Source of the DNA: Deltaproteobacteria bacterium
Lineage (GTDB): Bacteria > Desulfobacterota > GWC2-55-46 > UBA9637
Direction of reading: 5' to 3'
Assembly: GCA_016214995.1 (NCBI GenBank)
Contig: JACRML010000035.1
Coordinates: forward strand, 1 to 50,234
DNA: 50,234 bases
In this document: in pieces, positions 7,522-15,445 of the stretch
How positions within the stretch are numbered: the stretch's first letter is position 1
How the letters are laid out: the number at the start of each line of letters is the position of its first letter
Translations under genes and position numbers: made by a program
The notes under the pieces: generated by a model
What the model was told of the DNA's origin: nothing
What the model saw: the letters and a program-made list of their open reading frames with translations, nothing else
The model's database searches: none

Positions 7522-7766
7522 CCCAAAAATATACATTGATTTTTGGGTAAACCTGCAAGTTGGCTGCCAGACAACACACCCCTAAATCCCCTCTCGAGAG
7601 GGGGGACTAAAGGGGTGTGTTATTTGCGACGAGCCGTAACCCACCCCTTCCCCTCCCTGGAGGGGATAAAGGGGTGGGTTGTGAGGAGAAAAAATGCGCC
7701 GATAACGAAGTATGGCAGCCAAATCACTAGTTTGTAAAATAGCGAGGTCTTCAATCGCTATTTTAC
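7522..7766 (+). other. Structured repeat element E1 upstream of mutL, with two inserted palindromes
   Basis: It has the same modular order as E2 at 29416-29597: a 5' hairpin CCAAAAAT/ATTTTTGG, then GCAAGTTGGCTGCCAGAC, GACGAGCCGTA, GTGAGGAG, CGATAACGAAGTATGGCAGCC and the 3' hairpin GTAAAATAGCGA/TCGCTATTTTAC. GGCTGCCA pairs perfectly with TGGCAGCC across the element. Two G/C-rich palindromes (7573-7621 and 7638-7680) occupy internal positions and account for the extra length. It ends 55 nt before mutL. Mutational conservation of the stems suggests a structured RNA or DNA element; the function is unknown. Confidence 0.7.
7573..7621. repeat. G/C-rich palindrome in E1 (first copy)
   Basis: The arms AACACACCCCTAAATCCCCT and its near-complement GGGGACTAAAGGGGTGTGTT surround CTCGAG. 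It resembles the widespread CCCCTAAATCCCC-type bacterial palindrome. A sister palindrome with AACCCACCCC/GGGGTGGGTT arms lies 17 nt downstream (7638-7680). Confidence 0.8.
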
Positions 7767-7821
7767 GGTAAAATCGGTATCAAGCCTTGACTTAAAGATA
7801 GTATTGCCTTAACATCATTCT

Positions 7822-9600
7822 ATGCCTGAGCGCAACAAGATAAAGATAATGCCGGAGGCCCTTGCTATAAAGATAGCCGCCGGCGAGGTTATTGAAAGGC
7901 CTGCCTCGGTTGTAAAAGAGCTTGTTGAAAACTCAATTGATGCTAAGGCAGATGATATAGCCGTCTATATCCATGACGGTGGCAGGAAACTCATAAAGGT
8001 TGTTGATAACGGCGAAGGCATGACAAGGGATGATGCAGTTGCTGCCTTTGAAAGGCATGCAACCAGCAAGGTTTTGAAGGAGGAAGACCTCTATACAATT
8101 AACACAATGGGATTTAGAGGGGAGGCGCTTCCCAGTATTGCCGCTGTATCTGAAGTCATTTTAACTACAAAGCCATTGGGGGAGATTTCAGGAACAATAG
8201 TGAAGGTAAAAAACGGAGAGATAGAGGAAGTTGGCGATGCTGGCTGCGCTGATGGCACAACAGTTGAGGTGAGAAATATATTTTTTAATACGCCGGCAAG
8301 ACTTAAGTTTATGCGGTCAATCTCTACAGAGACAGGTCATATATATGATACAATTACAAGGCTTGCGCTGGCGTATCCATCTATAAAGTTCAGGCTTTAT
8401 AATAACAATGCCGGCATGGTGGAAACATCATTAAGAGCTGATTTAAGAATGAGGATTGCCGATATCTTTGGAAGGGATTTATTAGAAGGTGTTATCCCTT
8501 TGGAGGCGGGGGACGACGTGCTGAGGGTTCATGGTTTCGTTGCAAGGCCAGAATTGGCATATTCTACAACCAAGGGGCTTTTTGTCTATGTAAATAACCG
8601 ATGGGTAAGAGATAGGGGTATAAATCATGCAATTGCAAATGGTTATAGAAATTGTCTTGCAAATGGAAAATATCCATTTGTGGTTCTGCTTATAAATATT
8701 GCACCTCAGCACGTTGATGTTAATGTGCATCCAACAAAATGCGAGGTGAGGTTTGGAAATCCTAAGGGTGTTTATGAACTTGTAAAAAATGCCATAGAAG
8801 CTGCATTGGCGCCTTCTTATGTTCAACCGTATAATTCTACCTCATTTCCCTTTAAGAAAGGATGGCATGTAGGAGGAGGGTTACCAGATGGGGTGAGGGA
8901 TGGCACTGTTTTATATGATGTTGCCGCATCAACCAGGGAGAGCAGATTTGAAGTATGCTCCAAACCGTCTGACAAGGCAGAATTTGCAGAGCCCGCCACG
9001 GATGCCAAATCCTTGTTTTTCGAAGAGTTAGAGGTCATAGGCCGGCTATGGTTAGAATATCTTTTGTGTCAAAGAGAAAGTGAATTTTATATTATAGACC
9101 AACATGCAGCGGCAGAGAGGATTGCATTTGAGAAATTAAAAAAAGACTATTACAATAGCCGCAGCGTACCCAGTCAGATGCTATTATTGCCGCAGCGGGT
9201 TGAGTTTTCTCTGCAAGAACGGGATGTTATGGAAAGCTCTATGCAAACCTTAACAAATCTTGGTTTTGATATAGAGCCGTTTAGCGGCAATACATTTATT
9301 ATAAGAGCCGTGCCTGATATGCTTTCCGGCAGGGATTGCAGAGACTTGATAAAAGGTATGATAGATGAATTGGCATCACTTGAGACGAGCTTCAAGATAG
9401 AAGACAAATTGGATGATATGCTTATGCGCATTGCTTGTCACAGTGTTATAAGGGGGAAGAGGTCGTTATCTGATGAAGAGGCAAAGGCGCTGCTCAAAGG
9501 ATTATCCCATGTAGATTTTTCCGGCAATTGCCCCCACGGAAGGCCTATCATAAAAGCCATATCAAAACTTGAAATAGAAAAGATGTTTAAAAGGAGCTAA
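7822..9600 (+). CDS. mutL: DNA mismatch repair protein MutL
   Basis: The protein has 592 residues. Its N-terminal GHKL ATPase has KIAAGEVIERPASVVKELVE with ENSIDA, VDNGEGM, ATSK and FRGEALPSI. The C-terminal dimerisation domain carries the endonuclease-type motif DQHAAAERIAFEKL (DQHAx2Ex4E), plus ACHSVIRGKRSL and CPHGRP. It is thus a nicking-competent MutL, as expected in bacteria without MutH. MutL links mismatch recognition by MutS to strand excision. No clear Shine-Dalgarno precedes the ATG, but the N-terminus aligns with the usual family start. It heads a seven-gene plus-strand cluster. Confidence 0.96.
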   Translation: MPERNKIKIMPEALAIKIAAGEVIERPASVVKELVENSIDAKADDIAVYIHDGGRKLIKVVDNGEGMTRDDAVAAFERHATSKVLKEEDLYTINTMGFRGEALPSIAAVSEVILTTKPLGEISGTIVKVKNGEIEEVGDAGCADGTTVEVRNIFFNTPARLKFMRSISTETGHIYDTITRLALAYPSIKFRLYNNNAGMVETSLRADLRMRIADIFGRDLLEGVIPLEAGDDVLRVHGFVARPELAYSTTKGLFVYVNNRWVRDRGINHAIANGYRNCLANGKYPFVVLLINIAPQHVDVNVHPTKCEVRFGNPKGVYELVKNAIEAALAPSYVQPYNSTSFPFKKGWHVGGGLPDGVRDGTVLYDVAASTRESRFEVCSKPSDKAEFAEPATDAKSLFFEELEVIGRLWLEYLLCQRESEFYIIDQHAAAERIAFEKLKKDYYNSRSVPSQMLLLPQRVEFSLQERDVMESSMQTLTNLGFDIEPFSGNTFIIRAVPDMLSGRDCRDLIKGMIDELASLETSFKIEDKLDDMLMRIACHSVIRGKRSLSDEEAKALLKGLSHVDFSGNCPHGRPIIKAISKLEIEKMFKRS

Positions 9601-9658
9601 GGTTGAGGCTAAGGTTGAGGCCAAGGTTGAGAAATCTCAACCGCAACCTTAACCTTAG
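9598..9658. repeat. GAGGCTAAGGTT word repeat hairpin
   Basis: Left-arm words AGGTTGAGGCTAAGGTTGAGG face right-arm words CAACCGCAACCTTAACCTTAG. It fills the mutL-phosphoesterase gap. A TTG at 9603 would translate it into an Arg/Leu/Asn-rich prefix, which I do not accept as part of the protein. Confidence 0.8.
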
Positions 9659-9665
9659 AATTTTT

Positions 9666-10505
9666 ATGCTATCAAGAAGACAATTTCTCAAAGGTACTCT
9701 GGCTGTGGGGACAGCAAGTTTTGTTGCCGATGGAATATTTTTTGAGCCGAGGCATGTCATAGTAGAAAAAAAGACTGTAGCCATAAACAATCTCCCCGAC
9801 GGTTTTGAAGGATTTAAGATATGTCAGATAACCGATGTGCACCATAGTTCATTTGTTGGGTTAGGGTTTATTGAAAAGGTTGTGGATAAGGCCAACAGTT
9901 TAAAACCGGATTTGGTGGTTCTTACAGGAGATTATATAGATGGTTCTCGTAAATATATTATGCCTGCGGTCAGCGCCTTATGCAAGCTTAATGCGCCATA
10001 TGGTGCCCTTGCAGTTCTTGGCAATCATGACCATTGGGAAGACGCCGAATTGACAAAAGATGGTTTTAGTAAATATCATATTCCTGTAATAACAAACGAG
10101 CATAGATTTATTGAGATAAAAGACAGTGCTATTTGTATTGCAGGTGTAGGGGATTTTATGGAAGGGACGCAAGATTTAAAGGCAGCCTTTCATGGTGTTT
10201 CTCATGATATTCCAAGGATACTCCTTTCTCACAATCCGGATTATGCAGAGGTAATGCCAGAAACTGAAAGGGTGGATTTAGTACTTTCCGGTCACACTCA
10301 TGGCGGACAGATAAAGATACCTTTTTCTATTGCCCCTGTAACAATGTCTCGTTATGGACAAAAGTATATTGGCGGGTTGGTAAAACTGGCTACTACTCAG
10401 GTCTATGTTTCAAGGGGTATTGGAGTTGTGGGTCTTCCAATAAGATTTAATTGTCCGCCAGAACTCACTCTGTTAACATTAACAAAGGCTGTGCATAAGG
10501 TGTAA
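9666..10505 (+). CDS. Tat-exported metallophosphoesterase (YaeI/YkuE-like)
   Basis: A twin-arginine signal (SRRQFLKG, then a hydrophobic AVGTASFVA stretch) starts right after the ATG at 9666. The calcineurin-like dinuclear metal motifs are in order: DVHH (D-x-H), GDYIDG, GNHDHW, LLSHNPDY and SGHTHGGQ. The family includes membrane-associated phosphodiesterases such as YaeI that act on lipid-linked or nucleotide phosphoesters; the substrate here is unknown. The ATG at 9666 gives a proper Tat N-terminus, whereas longer starts only translate repeat DNA. miaA begins 6 nt after its stop. Confidence 0.88.
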   Translation: MLSRRQFLKGTLAVGTASFVADGIFFEPRHVIVEKKTVAINNLPDGFEGFKICQITDVHHSSFVGLGFIEKVVDKANSLKPDLVVLTGDYIDGSRKYIMPAVSALCKLNAPYGALAVLGNHDHWEDAELTKDGFSKYHIPVITNEHRFIEIKDSAICIAGVGDFMEGTQDLKAAFHGVSHDIPRILLSHNPDYAEVMPETERVDLVLSGHTHGGQIKIPFSIAPVTMSRYGQKYIGGLVKLATTQVYVSRGIGVVGLPIRFNCPPELTLLTLTKAVHKV

Positions 10506-10511
10506 GATAGG

Positions 10512-11432
10512 ATGAACAAGATAAAGATTGTAGCGATAGTCGGACCAACAGCATCAGGAAAGTCCATGCTTGCTATGGAACTGGCAGAGAGATTCAACGG
10601 AGAGATTGTAAGTGCTGATTCCATGCAGGTTTATCGTTATATGAATATCGGAACAGGCAAGCCGACAAAAGAACAGAGTGCAAAGATTCCACATCATTTG
10701 ATTGATGTGGCAAATCCTGACGAGGAGTTTAGCGCTGCAAGATACAGTAATGAGGCTTCAGAGTCAATTAATCTGATACATGAGAGAGAAAAAAATATTT
10801 TTATTGTTGGCGGAACAGGATTATATATAAAGGCTCTTACGAAAGGGCTTTTCAAGGGGCCTGCCTCTGATAAGCGGTTCAGAAACGAATTGACCATGCT
10901 TGGAGCAGGCAGCGAAGGGATAAGATATCTTTATGAGAGGTTGAAAGAGATAGACCCGGAGGCAGCATCAAAAATACATCCAAACAATACAGCAAGGATT
11001 GTCCGCGCACTGGAGATTTATTATTTAACCAATAAACCAATATCCTTGTTCCAAAAGGAGCACGGTTTTTCAGAAGAACCGTATAATGTGCTGAAGATCG
11101 GGTTGTCAGTTGATAGAAAGTTTCTTTACAAATGCATAGAGGATAGGGTAGATAATATGGTGGAGGCTGGCTTGGTAGAAGAGGCGAGAAGGCTTTTGGC
11201 TATGGGTTATTCGCCTGGTCTTAAGGCAATGTGTGGATTAGGGTATAAGGAGATTGTAATGTATATTCAAAACAAATGCACTATGGAAGACGCTGTAAGA
11301 GAGATAAAGAAAAATACCAGAAGATATGCCAAGCGCCAGATGACATGGTTTAAAAAGGAGACAGATGTAAGATGGTTTGTGCATGATGAAAATGATAGGA
11401 TAATATCTTTACTGGAGAGATTTCTTATATGA
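10512..11432 (+). CDS. miaA: tRNA dimethylallyltransferase MiaA
   Basis: MiaA adds a dimethylallyl group to A37 of tRNAs that read UNN codons. The 306-residue length is usual. Visible motifs are the P-loop GPTASGKS, the DSMQVYRYMNIGTGKPT substrate loop, HHLIDV, FIVGGTGLYIKAL, ARIVRALEI and the C-terminal TRRYAKRQMTWF. Its gene lies between the phosphoesterase gene and a secreted-protein gene, whose ATG overlaps the miaA stop (ATGA, 11429-11432). The close spacing (6 nt upstream) implies one transcript. Confidence 0.96.
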   Translation: MNKIKIVAIVGPTASGKSMLAMELAERFNGEIVSADSMQVYRYMNIGTGKPTKEQSAKIPHHLIDVANPDEEFSAARYSNEASESINLIHEREKNIFIVGGTGLYIKALTKGLFKGPASDKRFRNELTMLGAGSEGIRYLYERLKEIDPEAASKIHPNNTARIVRALEIYYLTNKPISLFQKEHGFSEEPYNVLKIGLSVDRKFLYKCIEDRVDNMVEAGLVEEARRLLAMGYSPGLKAMCGLGYKEIVMYIQNKCTMEDAVREIKKNTRRYAKRQMTWFKKETDVRWFVHDENDRIISLLERFLI

Positions 11433-12205
11433 GCCGAAATACAGACCTAAGACTCAAGACTCAAGACTCAATGCTTAAAACTGTAGTCTATAGTCTGGTG
11501 TCTGGTGTCTTGAGTCTGATTATTGTATTTTTTATTCCATCCCTTGCCCTTTCTCAGAGCAGCATCATGCACATAGAGGCAATGGGCAGCATAGCCATAT
11601 ACGAAAATACAGCAGATGCCGATATGTTAGCAATGGAGGATGCGTTTAAAAAGGCCGTTACAAAGGCTGTAGAAGCCCTTGTCCCGGAAGAAGAATTAGA
11701 CAAGTTGGTTTTTATTTTGGAAGATAAAATATACAACAATACGGCTCGCTACATCTTAAATTATCGTATCATTTCAAAAGAGATGATGGAAGATGAAAAC
11801 CCCGTAACAGAAGGCGGTGTGCCGGTATATAGCGTTTATATAGAGGCAAATATCGCGGTTGAATTATTGACTAAAGACCTTATCACTGCGGGGATTATTC
11901 AAGAAGGAGAGGTTAGAAAGATTGCAATTACTATGCTGAATCTTCGCAACTATAAAGTGTTTGAATTTTTCAGGAGCAATATTTTGAAGGCAAGGGGTGT
12001 GAAAAGGGTTTATTACATTTCATTTGCGAGAGATAAGATAGGGCTGGTCGTAGAGACAAGTTTAGAGGTTCAAGCCCTAAAACAAGAAATTATGGCTATA
12101 GATGTTAAAGAATGGAAAATAGAGGCCTCGATTGTGTCAGGTATCTTTATTTCTGACAGAATAGAGGTAAGATTCTTTCCCCTGAAAGGGCAGGTGAGCC
12201 AATGA
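11429..12205 (+). CDS. Secreted protein with FlgT-N/LPP20-like domain, function unknown
   Basis: A GGAGAG site and an ATGA overlap with miaA support the ATG at 11429. The first 14 codons are heptad-repeat sequence, after which comes a typical signal peptide (MLKTVVYSLVSGVLSLIIVF, cleavage near LALS). The mature part begins with MEDAFKKAVTKAVEALVP and YILNYRIISKEMME, a pattern like the FlgT N-terminal/LPP20-type alpha-beta domain in periplasmic proteins. The second half (REVRKIAITMLNLRNYKVF-like) may be another small domain. No flagellar gene is near, so a flagellar role is not supported. It overlaps the next lipoprotein gene by 4 nt, suggesting a joint envelope function. Confidence 0.7.
   Translation: MSRNTDLRLKTQDSMLKTVVYSLVSGVLSLIIVFFIPSLALSQSSIMHIEAMGSIAIYENTADADMLAMEDAFKKAVTKAVEALVPEEELDKLVFILEDKIYNNTARYILNYRIISKEMMEDENPVTEGGVPVYSVYIEANIAVELLTKDLITAGIIQEGEVRKIAITMLNLRNYKVFEFFRSNILKARGVKRVYYISFARDKIGLVVETSLEVQALKQEIMAIDVKEWKIEASIVSGIFISDRIEVRFFPLKGQVSQ
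11443..11518. repeat. ACTCAAG heptad hairpin inside the secreted-protein gene start
   Basis: GACTCAAGACTCAAGACTC repeats on the left are complementary to TAGTCTGGTGTCTTGAGTCT words on the right. The block covers codons ~6-30 of the secreted protein, including part of the hydrophobic signal core (SLVSGVLSL). Confidence 0.8.
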
Positions 12206-12915
12206 TATGGAATAAGAGTCAGAAGTCAGAAGTCAGAAGTCAGAAGTTAGAAACAAGATGCAAGAAACAAGGTGTAAGAAAAAAAATTCACCTCTCTTTT
12301 TACTGCTTACTGCTTACTGCTTATTGTGTGCTGTTTTTCGGCGGCTGCAGCCGCGCAATTAAATATACATTGGCGCCTGATTATAATGCAAAAATGCCTA
12401 ATGTCATTGCAGTGCTGCCGGTAGATGGTTATGAGAAGAATAAGGATGCGCGGTATCTTTTGCGAATTATTGCGCATGATAAACTTATCCGGATGGGATA
12501 TTCCCCGATAGCTCTGGAAGCTGTTGACGATAAACTTATTCGTAGCGGTATGAGGATGGACGAGCTTCGCAGGAAGACTCCAAAAGAACTTGCAGGAATA
12601 TGTGGTGCGGATTCTATCTTATACACCACTATAACTAAGTGGAATGACACCCTCTTTTTAAGCTATGCGGCGCAAACGATAGAGGCCAAATTTGAATTGT
12701 ATGATGGTGCCGGCGGGGAGCGATTATGGGAAGCTGAATTTCATGCCGAGGATTCTGACCTGAGTCTGGAAACGGATGTTATTGAGCTTGGGGTTATAAA
12801 GACTTATGAACCTGTAATACAACGTATAATAGACGCTGTCTTTGCTACAATTCCTGATAACAAAATGATTGGAAGAAAAAGCTCAAACAAGACATATTAC
12901 GATTGGCTGCCGTGA
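12202..12915 (+). CDS. DUF799/GNA1162-like outer-membrane lipoprotein
   Basis: The protein has 237 residues. It begins with a basic region of repeat origin (SQKSEVRSQK), a hydrophobic core (LSFYCLLLTAYCVLF) and lipobox FFGGC, where Cys would be lipidated. The mature part matches the DUF799 pattern: NVIAVLPVDGYEKN, MGYSPIALEAVDDKL, CGADSILYTTITKWN and LYDGAGGERLWEAEF. Members of that family are lipoproteins often encoded beside CsgG-like envelope proteins; the precise role is unknown. The ATG overlaps the previous stop (ATGA, 12202-12205). Confidence 0.8.
   Translation: MIWNKSQKSEVRSQKLETRCKKQGVRKKIHLSFYCLLLTAYCVLFFGGCSRAIKYTLAPDYNAKMPNVIAVLPVDGYEKNKDARYLLRIIAHDKLIRMGYSPIALEAVDDKLIRSGMRMDELRRKTPKELAGICGADSILYTTITKWNDTLFLSYAAQTIEAKFELYDGAGGERLWEAEFHAEDSDLSLETDVIELGVIKTYEPVIQRIIDAVFATIPDNKMIGRKSSNKTYYDWLP
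12216..12330. repeat. AGAAGTC and CTTACTG heptad blocks within the lipoprotein signal peptide
   Basis: At least four AGAAGTC heptads (12217-12252) and three TACTGCT heptads (12300-12325) are both in the coding frame. Because 7 nt x 3 = 21 nt, the first block reads as a heptapeptide period (SQKSEVR SQK). The second block encodes the hydrophobic LLLTAYC core of the signal peptide. Confidence 0.8.
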
Positions 12916-12926
12916 AAGCAAAAAAT

Positions 12927-12979
12927 TGTGAACTGTGAGTTGTGAACAGTTAAGACTTTACAGCTTACAGTTAACAGCT
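12927..12979. repeat. GTGAACT heptad hairpin before pgsA
   Basis: GTGAACTGTGAGTTGTGAACAG is followed by partly complementary TTACAGCTTACAGTTAACAGC. It occupies the entire lipoprotein-pgsA gap and leaves no ordinary Shine-Dalgarno for pgsA. Confidence 0.75.
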
Positions 12980-12983
12980 TTTT

Positions 12984-13511
12984 ATGAATATACCAAATAT
13001 CCTCACCATATTTCGTATACTACTGGTTCCGGTATTTATTGTCTTTGTTATTGATGACAATCTTTTAATGGCTATGGTAATATTTATTCTGGCTGGTATA
13101 ACTGACGGACTGGATGGCTTTATAGCCAGAATATTTAATCAGAGAACAGTCATTGGCACATACCTTGATCCTATAGCTGATAAGATGCTTCTTATATCCG
13201 CATATCTCAGTCTGACCATAAAGGGTATACTGCCGGGATGGCTTTCTGTCGTAGTTGTAAGCCGTGATATAATAATACTGGCAGGTATTGCAGTAATATC
13301 TCTCATGGGCAAGGGTCTTGATGTGCGGCCTTCCATCTTGAGCAAAATCACCACGGTATTTCAAATATCAACTATCATTATTGCGCTCTCTTCTCTAAAA
13401 CAATATTCTGCTTTTTGGAATAGCTTGATTATACTAACCACCGTTTTTACCATCTTCTCCGGTCTTCAATATATGTACCGCGGTGTAAAGGCAATGGGAG
13501 ACATCGAGTGA
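12984..13511 (+). CDS. pgsA: CDP-diacylglycerol-glycerol-3-phosphate 3-phosphatidyltransferase
   Basis: This integral membrane enzyme makes phosphatidylglycerophosphate, the committed step to phosphatidylglycerol and cardiolipin. Its 175 residues are the usual length. NIPNILTIFRILLVPVF opens the protein, and the CDP-alcohol phosphotransferase signature is complete: DGLDGFIAR-(x8)-GTYLDPIADK. About five further hydrophobic helices follow. The start ATG comes straight after repeat DNA. The stop overlaps the GTG start of the PerM-type gene (GTGA, 13508-13511). Confidence 0.93.
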   Translation: MNIPNILTIFRILLVPVFIVFVIDDNLLMAMVIFILAGITDGLDGFIARIFNQRTVIGTYLDPIADKMLLISAYLSLTIKGILPGWLSVVVVSRDIIILAGIAVISLMGKGLDVRPSILSKITTVFQISTIIIALSSLKQYSAFWNSLIILTTVFTIFSGLQYMYRGVKAMGDIE

Positions 13512-14584
13512 CGTTAGAAAGAGGAAGATATACACAATTTATTCTGGCCGCAGGTCTTATATTTGCCATTCTTTCTATTCTGTATATCTTGCGGGTAGTT
13601 TTTATTCCCATCCTATTAGCATTTTTCATAGCGTATGTCCTGAATCCGCTTGTAGAATTGCTAGAAAGGAAAAGGATAAACAGGACGACAGCAGTCGTTT
13701 TTATCTTGGTGATTCTTCTTTTCATATCCTTTTTCTTGTTTTCAAGCCTCTTATCAGTCATCCAGCGGGAGGTGGGCATTGCAAGTGAGAAACTTCCTGC
13801 CTACATTGCAAGTCTTGGGAGCAACATTCTGCCTAAGCTGAAAACAATGTTTATGCTGAAGGATATGCCCACAACCATAGAGGGGCTTTTTAGCAGCATT
13901 GGAAACTATATAAAAGGGCTGCCGCCCGATATAATTTCTATGCTGTTGGAATGGTTATCCTCTGCCTTTAAAAATACCATAAGCTATACCATAGGCCTTC
14001 TTGGATTTCTTATAATGCCATTCTATCTGTTTTACATACTCAAAGATTTCAAAAAGATTAAAACTATAGTGTGGTATTACCTCCCTCCGAAACAGAGAGA
14101 TTGGCTTGATATAAAGTGGAGCGAGATAGATTATATTTTGGGTGTCTTTTTAAAGGGTCAGTTCATACTTTGTATTATAATGACTATTCTTTACAGCGTC
14201 AGTCTCTATGTAATCGGAGTTGAATTGTCATTTCTAATCGGCGCGATAGCAGGTGTAGCCTTTCTTGTTCCTTTTATGGGCTTGATAGTCGGGGTTTTAC
14301 TTGGGGCGACAATGGCCTTGTTGCAATTTCAGGATATCCTGCACCCCTTATATGTGATAATAGCCTTTGTTATAATGCAAATAGTGGAGGCCTATCTGAT
14401 AACACCAAAACTTATTGGAATGAAGGTTGGGCTCCATCCTGTAATTACGATAGTCTCTATACTGGTATGGGGGGAGCTTTTAGGCTTATTCGGCATACTG
14501 ATTGCTGTTCCCCTTACAGCTATTCTGAAGGTTTTTTTAAAATCAGTTACCGAGTATTATAGAAGCTCATTTATATTTGATTAA
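13508..14584 (+). CDS. AI-2E family (PerM-type) transporter
   Basis: The 358-residue polytopic membrane protein starts at a GTG that overlaps the pgsA stop. It has the family layout: two N-terminal helices (FIAYVLNPLVELLERKRI), a variable extracytoplasmic segment (~residues 80-150), then the conserved C-terminal half (LLGFLIMPFYLFYILKDFKK, LKGQFILCIIMTILY, VPFMGLIVGVLLG and PKLIGMKVGLHPVITIVSIL). Family members export autoinducer-2, sodium or other solutes; the substrate here cannot be told. It ends the mutL cluster. No classical terminator was seen after it. Confidence 0.88.
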   Translation: MTLERGRYTQFILAAGLIFAILSILYILRVVFIPILLAFFIAYVLNPLVELLERKRINRTTAVVFILVILLFISFFLFSSLLSVIQREVGIASEKLPAYIASLGSNILPKLKTMFMLKDMPTTIEGLFSSIGNYIKGLPPDIISMLLEWLSSAFKNTISYTIGLLGFLIMPFYLFYILKDFKKIKTIVWYYLPPKQRDWLDIKWSEIDYILGVFLKGQFILCIIMTILYSVSLYVIGVELSFLIGAIAGVAFLVPFMGLIVGVLLGATMALLQFQDILHPLYVIIAFVIMQIVEAYLITPKLIGMKVGLHPVITIVSILVWGELLGLFGILIAVPLTAILKVFLKSVTEYYRSSFIFD

Positions 14585-14672
14585 CCCCAAAAATGCAGTC
14601 GTATTTTTATTGTTAACAAAAAATTTGTATGCATTTCTGGAAAATCTTTCTCTCTGTTTTGTTAAAAAATTC

Positions 14673-14701
14673 TTGACGATGCATTCAAAATAGGATAAAT
14701 A
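14673..14701 (+). promoter_or_regulatory. Putative sigma-70 promoter of the first Rrf2 gene
   Basis: TTGACG at 14673-14678 is followed, 17 nt on, by TAAATA (14696-14701), about 33 nt before the gene. A GGGAG Shine-Dalgarno lies just upstream of the ATG. The match to the IscR type 1 palindrome is poor here, unlike at the second Rrf2 gene. Confidence 0.5.
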
Positions 14702-14734
14702 AGGTCTTAAAAGTTTCTCATAAAGGGAGTCTAA

Positions 14735-15193
14735 ATGTTTAGATTAAGCAGAGCAGCAGAATATGCAATAAGGGGTATTCTTTATCTTTCGCTAAAACCA
14801 GAAGGGGGCATCTGCGGTATATATGAGATAGCAAAGGCCCAGGACATACCTCCTTCATATCTTGCAAAGCTTTTTCAATCACTGGCCAGAAAGGGGTTTG
14901 TAAGGTCGTACAGGGGGGTTGAGGGCGGTTTTATCCTTACGAAAAAACCTAAGGATATTAGTCTCCTGGATATAATAGAGGCTATGGAGGGTAGAATCTA
15001 CTTAAATAATTGTCTGATATACGCAGGCTATTGTCCAAGAGACGAAGTATGTCCTGTGCATGATGTTTGGAAGGAGGCACAGCATAGGCTTCTTGACTAT
15101 TTGAGAGGATGTACACTTGAAATAATTGCAAAGACAGCAAAGGTAAAGGCCGAGAGAGCTGAAAAGAAGCTTTCACCAAAAAACAGGCATTAA
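14735..15193 (+). CDS. Rrf2 family transcriptional regulator
   Basis: The protein has 152 residues. The winged-helix N-terminus (LSRAAEYAIRGILYLS, IPPSYLAKLFQSLARKGFVR, GVEGGFILTKKPKDIS) is followed by three cysteines, C-(x6)-C-(x5)-C in NNCLIYAGYCPRDEVC, the position where Rrf2 proteins such as IscR and NsrR bind an Fe-S cluster. It therefore probably senses iron-sulphur status, redox or NO; the specific signal is unknown. It stands alone, with its own promoter and 250 nt before iscR. The gap 15194-15445 shows only the iscR promoter. Confidence 0.88.
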   Translation: MFRLSRAAEYAIRGILYLSLKPEGGICGIYEIAKAQDIPPSYLAKLFQSLARKGFVRSYRGVEGGFILTKKPKDISLLDIIEAMEGRIYLNNCLIYAGYCPRDEVCPVHDVWKEAQHRLLDYLRGCTLEIIAKTAKVKAERAEKKLSPKNRH

Positions 15194-15382
15194 TTTCTTA
15201 TGGTTTCAGCAAAGATACGATTATATTGATTTATCTATTTTAGCTATATCTTTTCTTTGCAAGGCATCCTTAGTAATACGGTATAGTAAGCTCATCATTC
15301 TATCTATTATTGCATCCGGTCAAGTCTATTTAACAATGATGTAGATATTTTTTGATAAGGGTCTTATTTTTATATTGCCAAA

Positions 15383-15415
15383 ATACTTGACAAAATCATT
15401 AAGGTATACTAGAAT
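15383..15415 (+). promoter_or_regulatory. iscR promoter with an IscR type 1-like operator
   Basis: The 25-bp block 15383-15407 reads ATACTTGACA-AAATC-ATTAAGGTAT. By hand it fits the E. coli type 1 IscR consensus (ATASYYGACTRWWWYAGTCRRSTAT) at 22 of 25 positions. It contains the -35 TTGACA (15387-15392). A -10 TAGAAT lies 17 nt later (15410-15415). Overlap of operator and -35 would give classic autorepression of the isc operon by [2Fe-2S]-IscR. Confidence 0.7.
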
Positions 15416-15445
15416 TTCTCCAATTGATTAAACACTATCAATGTT

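Noticed and set aside
9603..9665. Upstream TTG start for the phosphoesterase
   Set aside because: It would add an Arg/Leu/Asn-rich prefix made of repeat DNA before a proper Tat signal at 9666.
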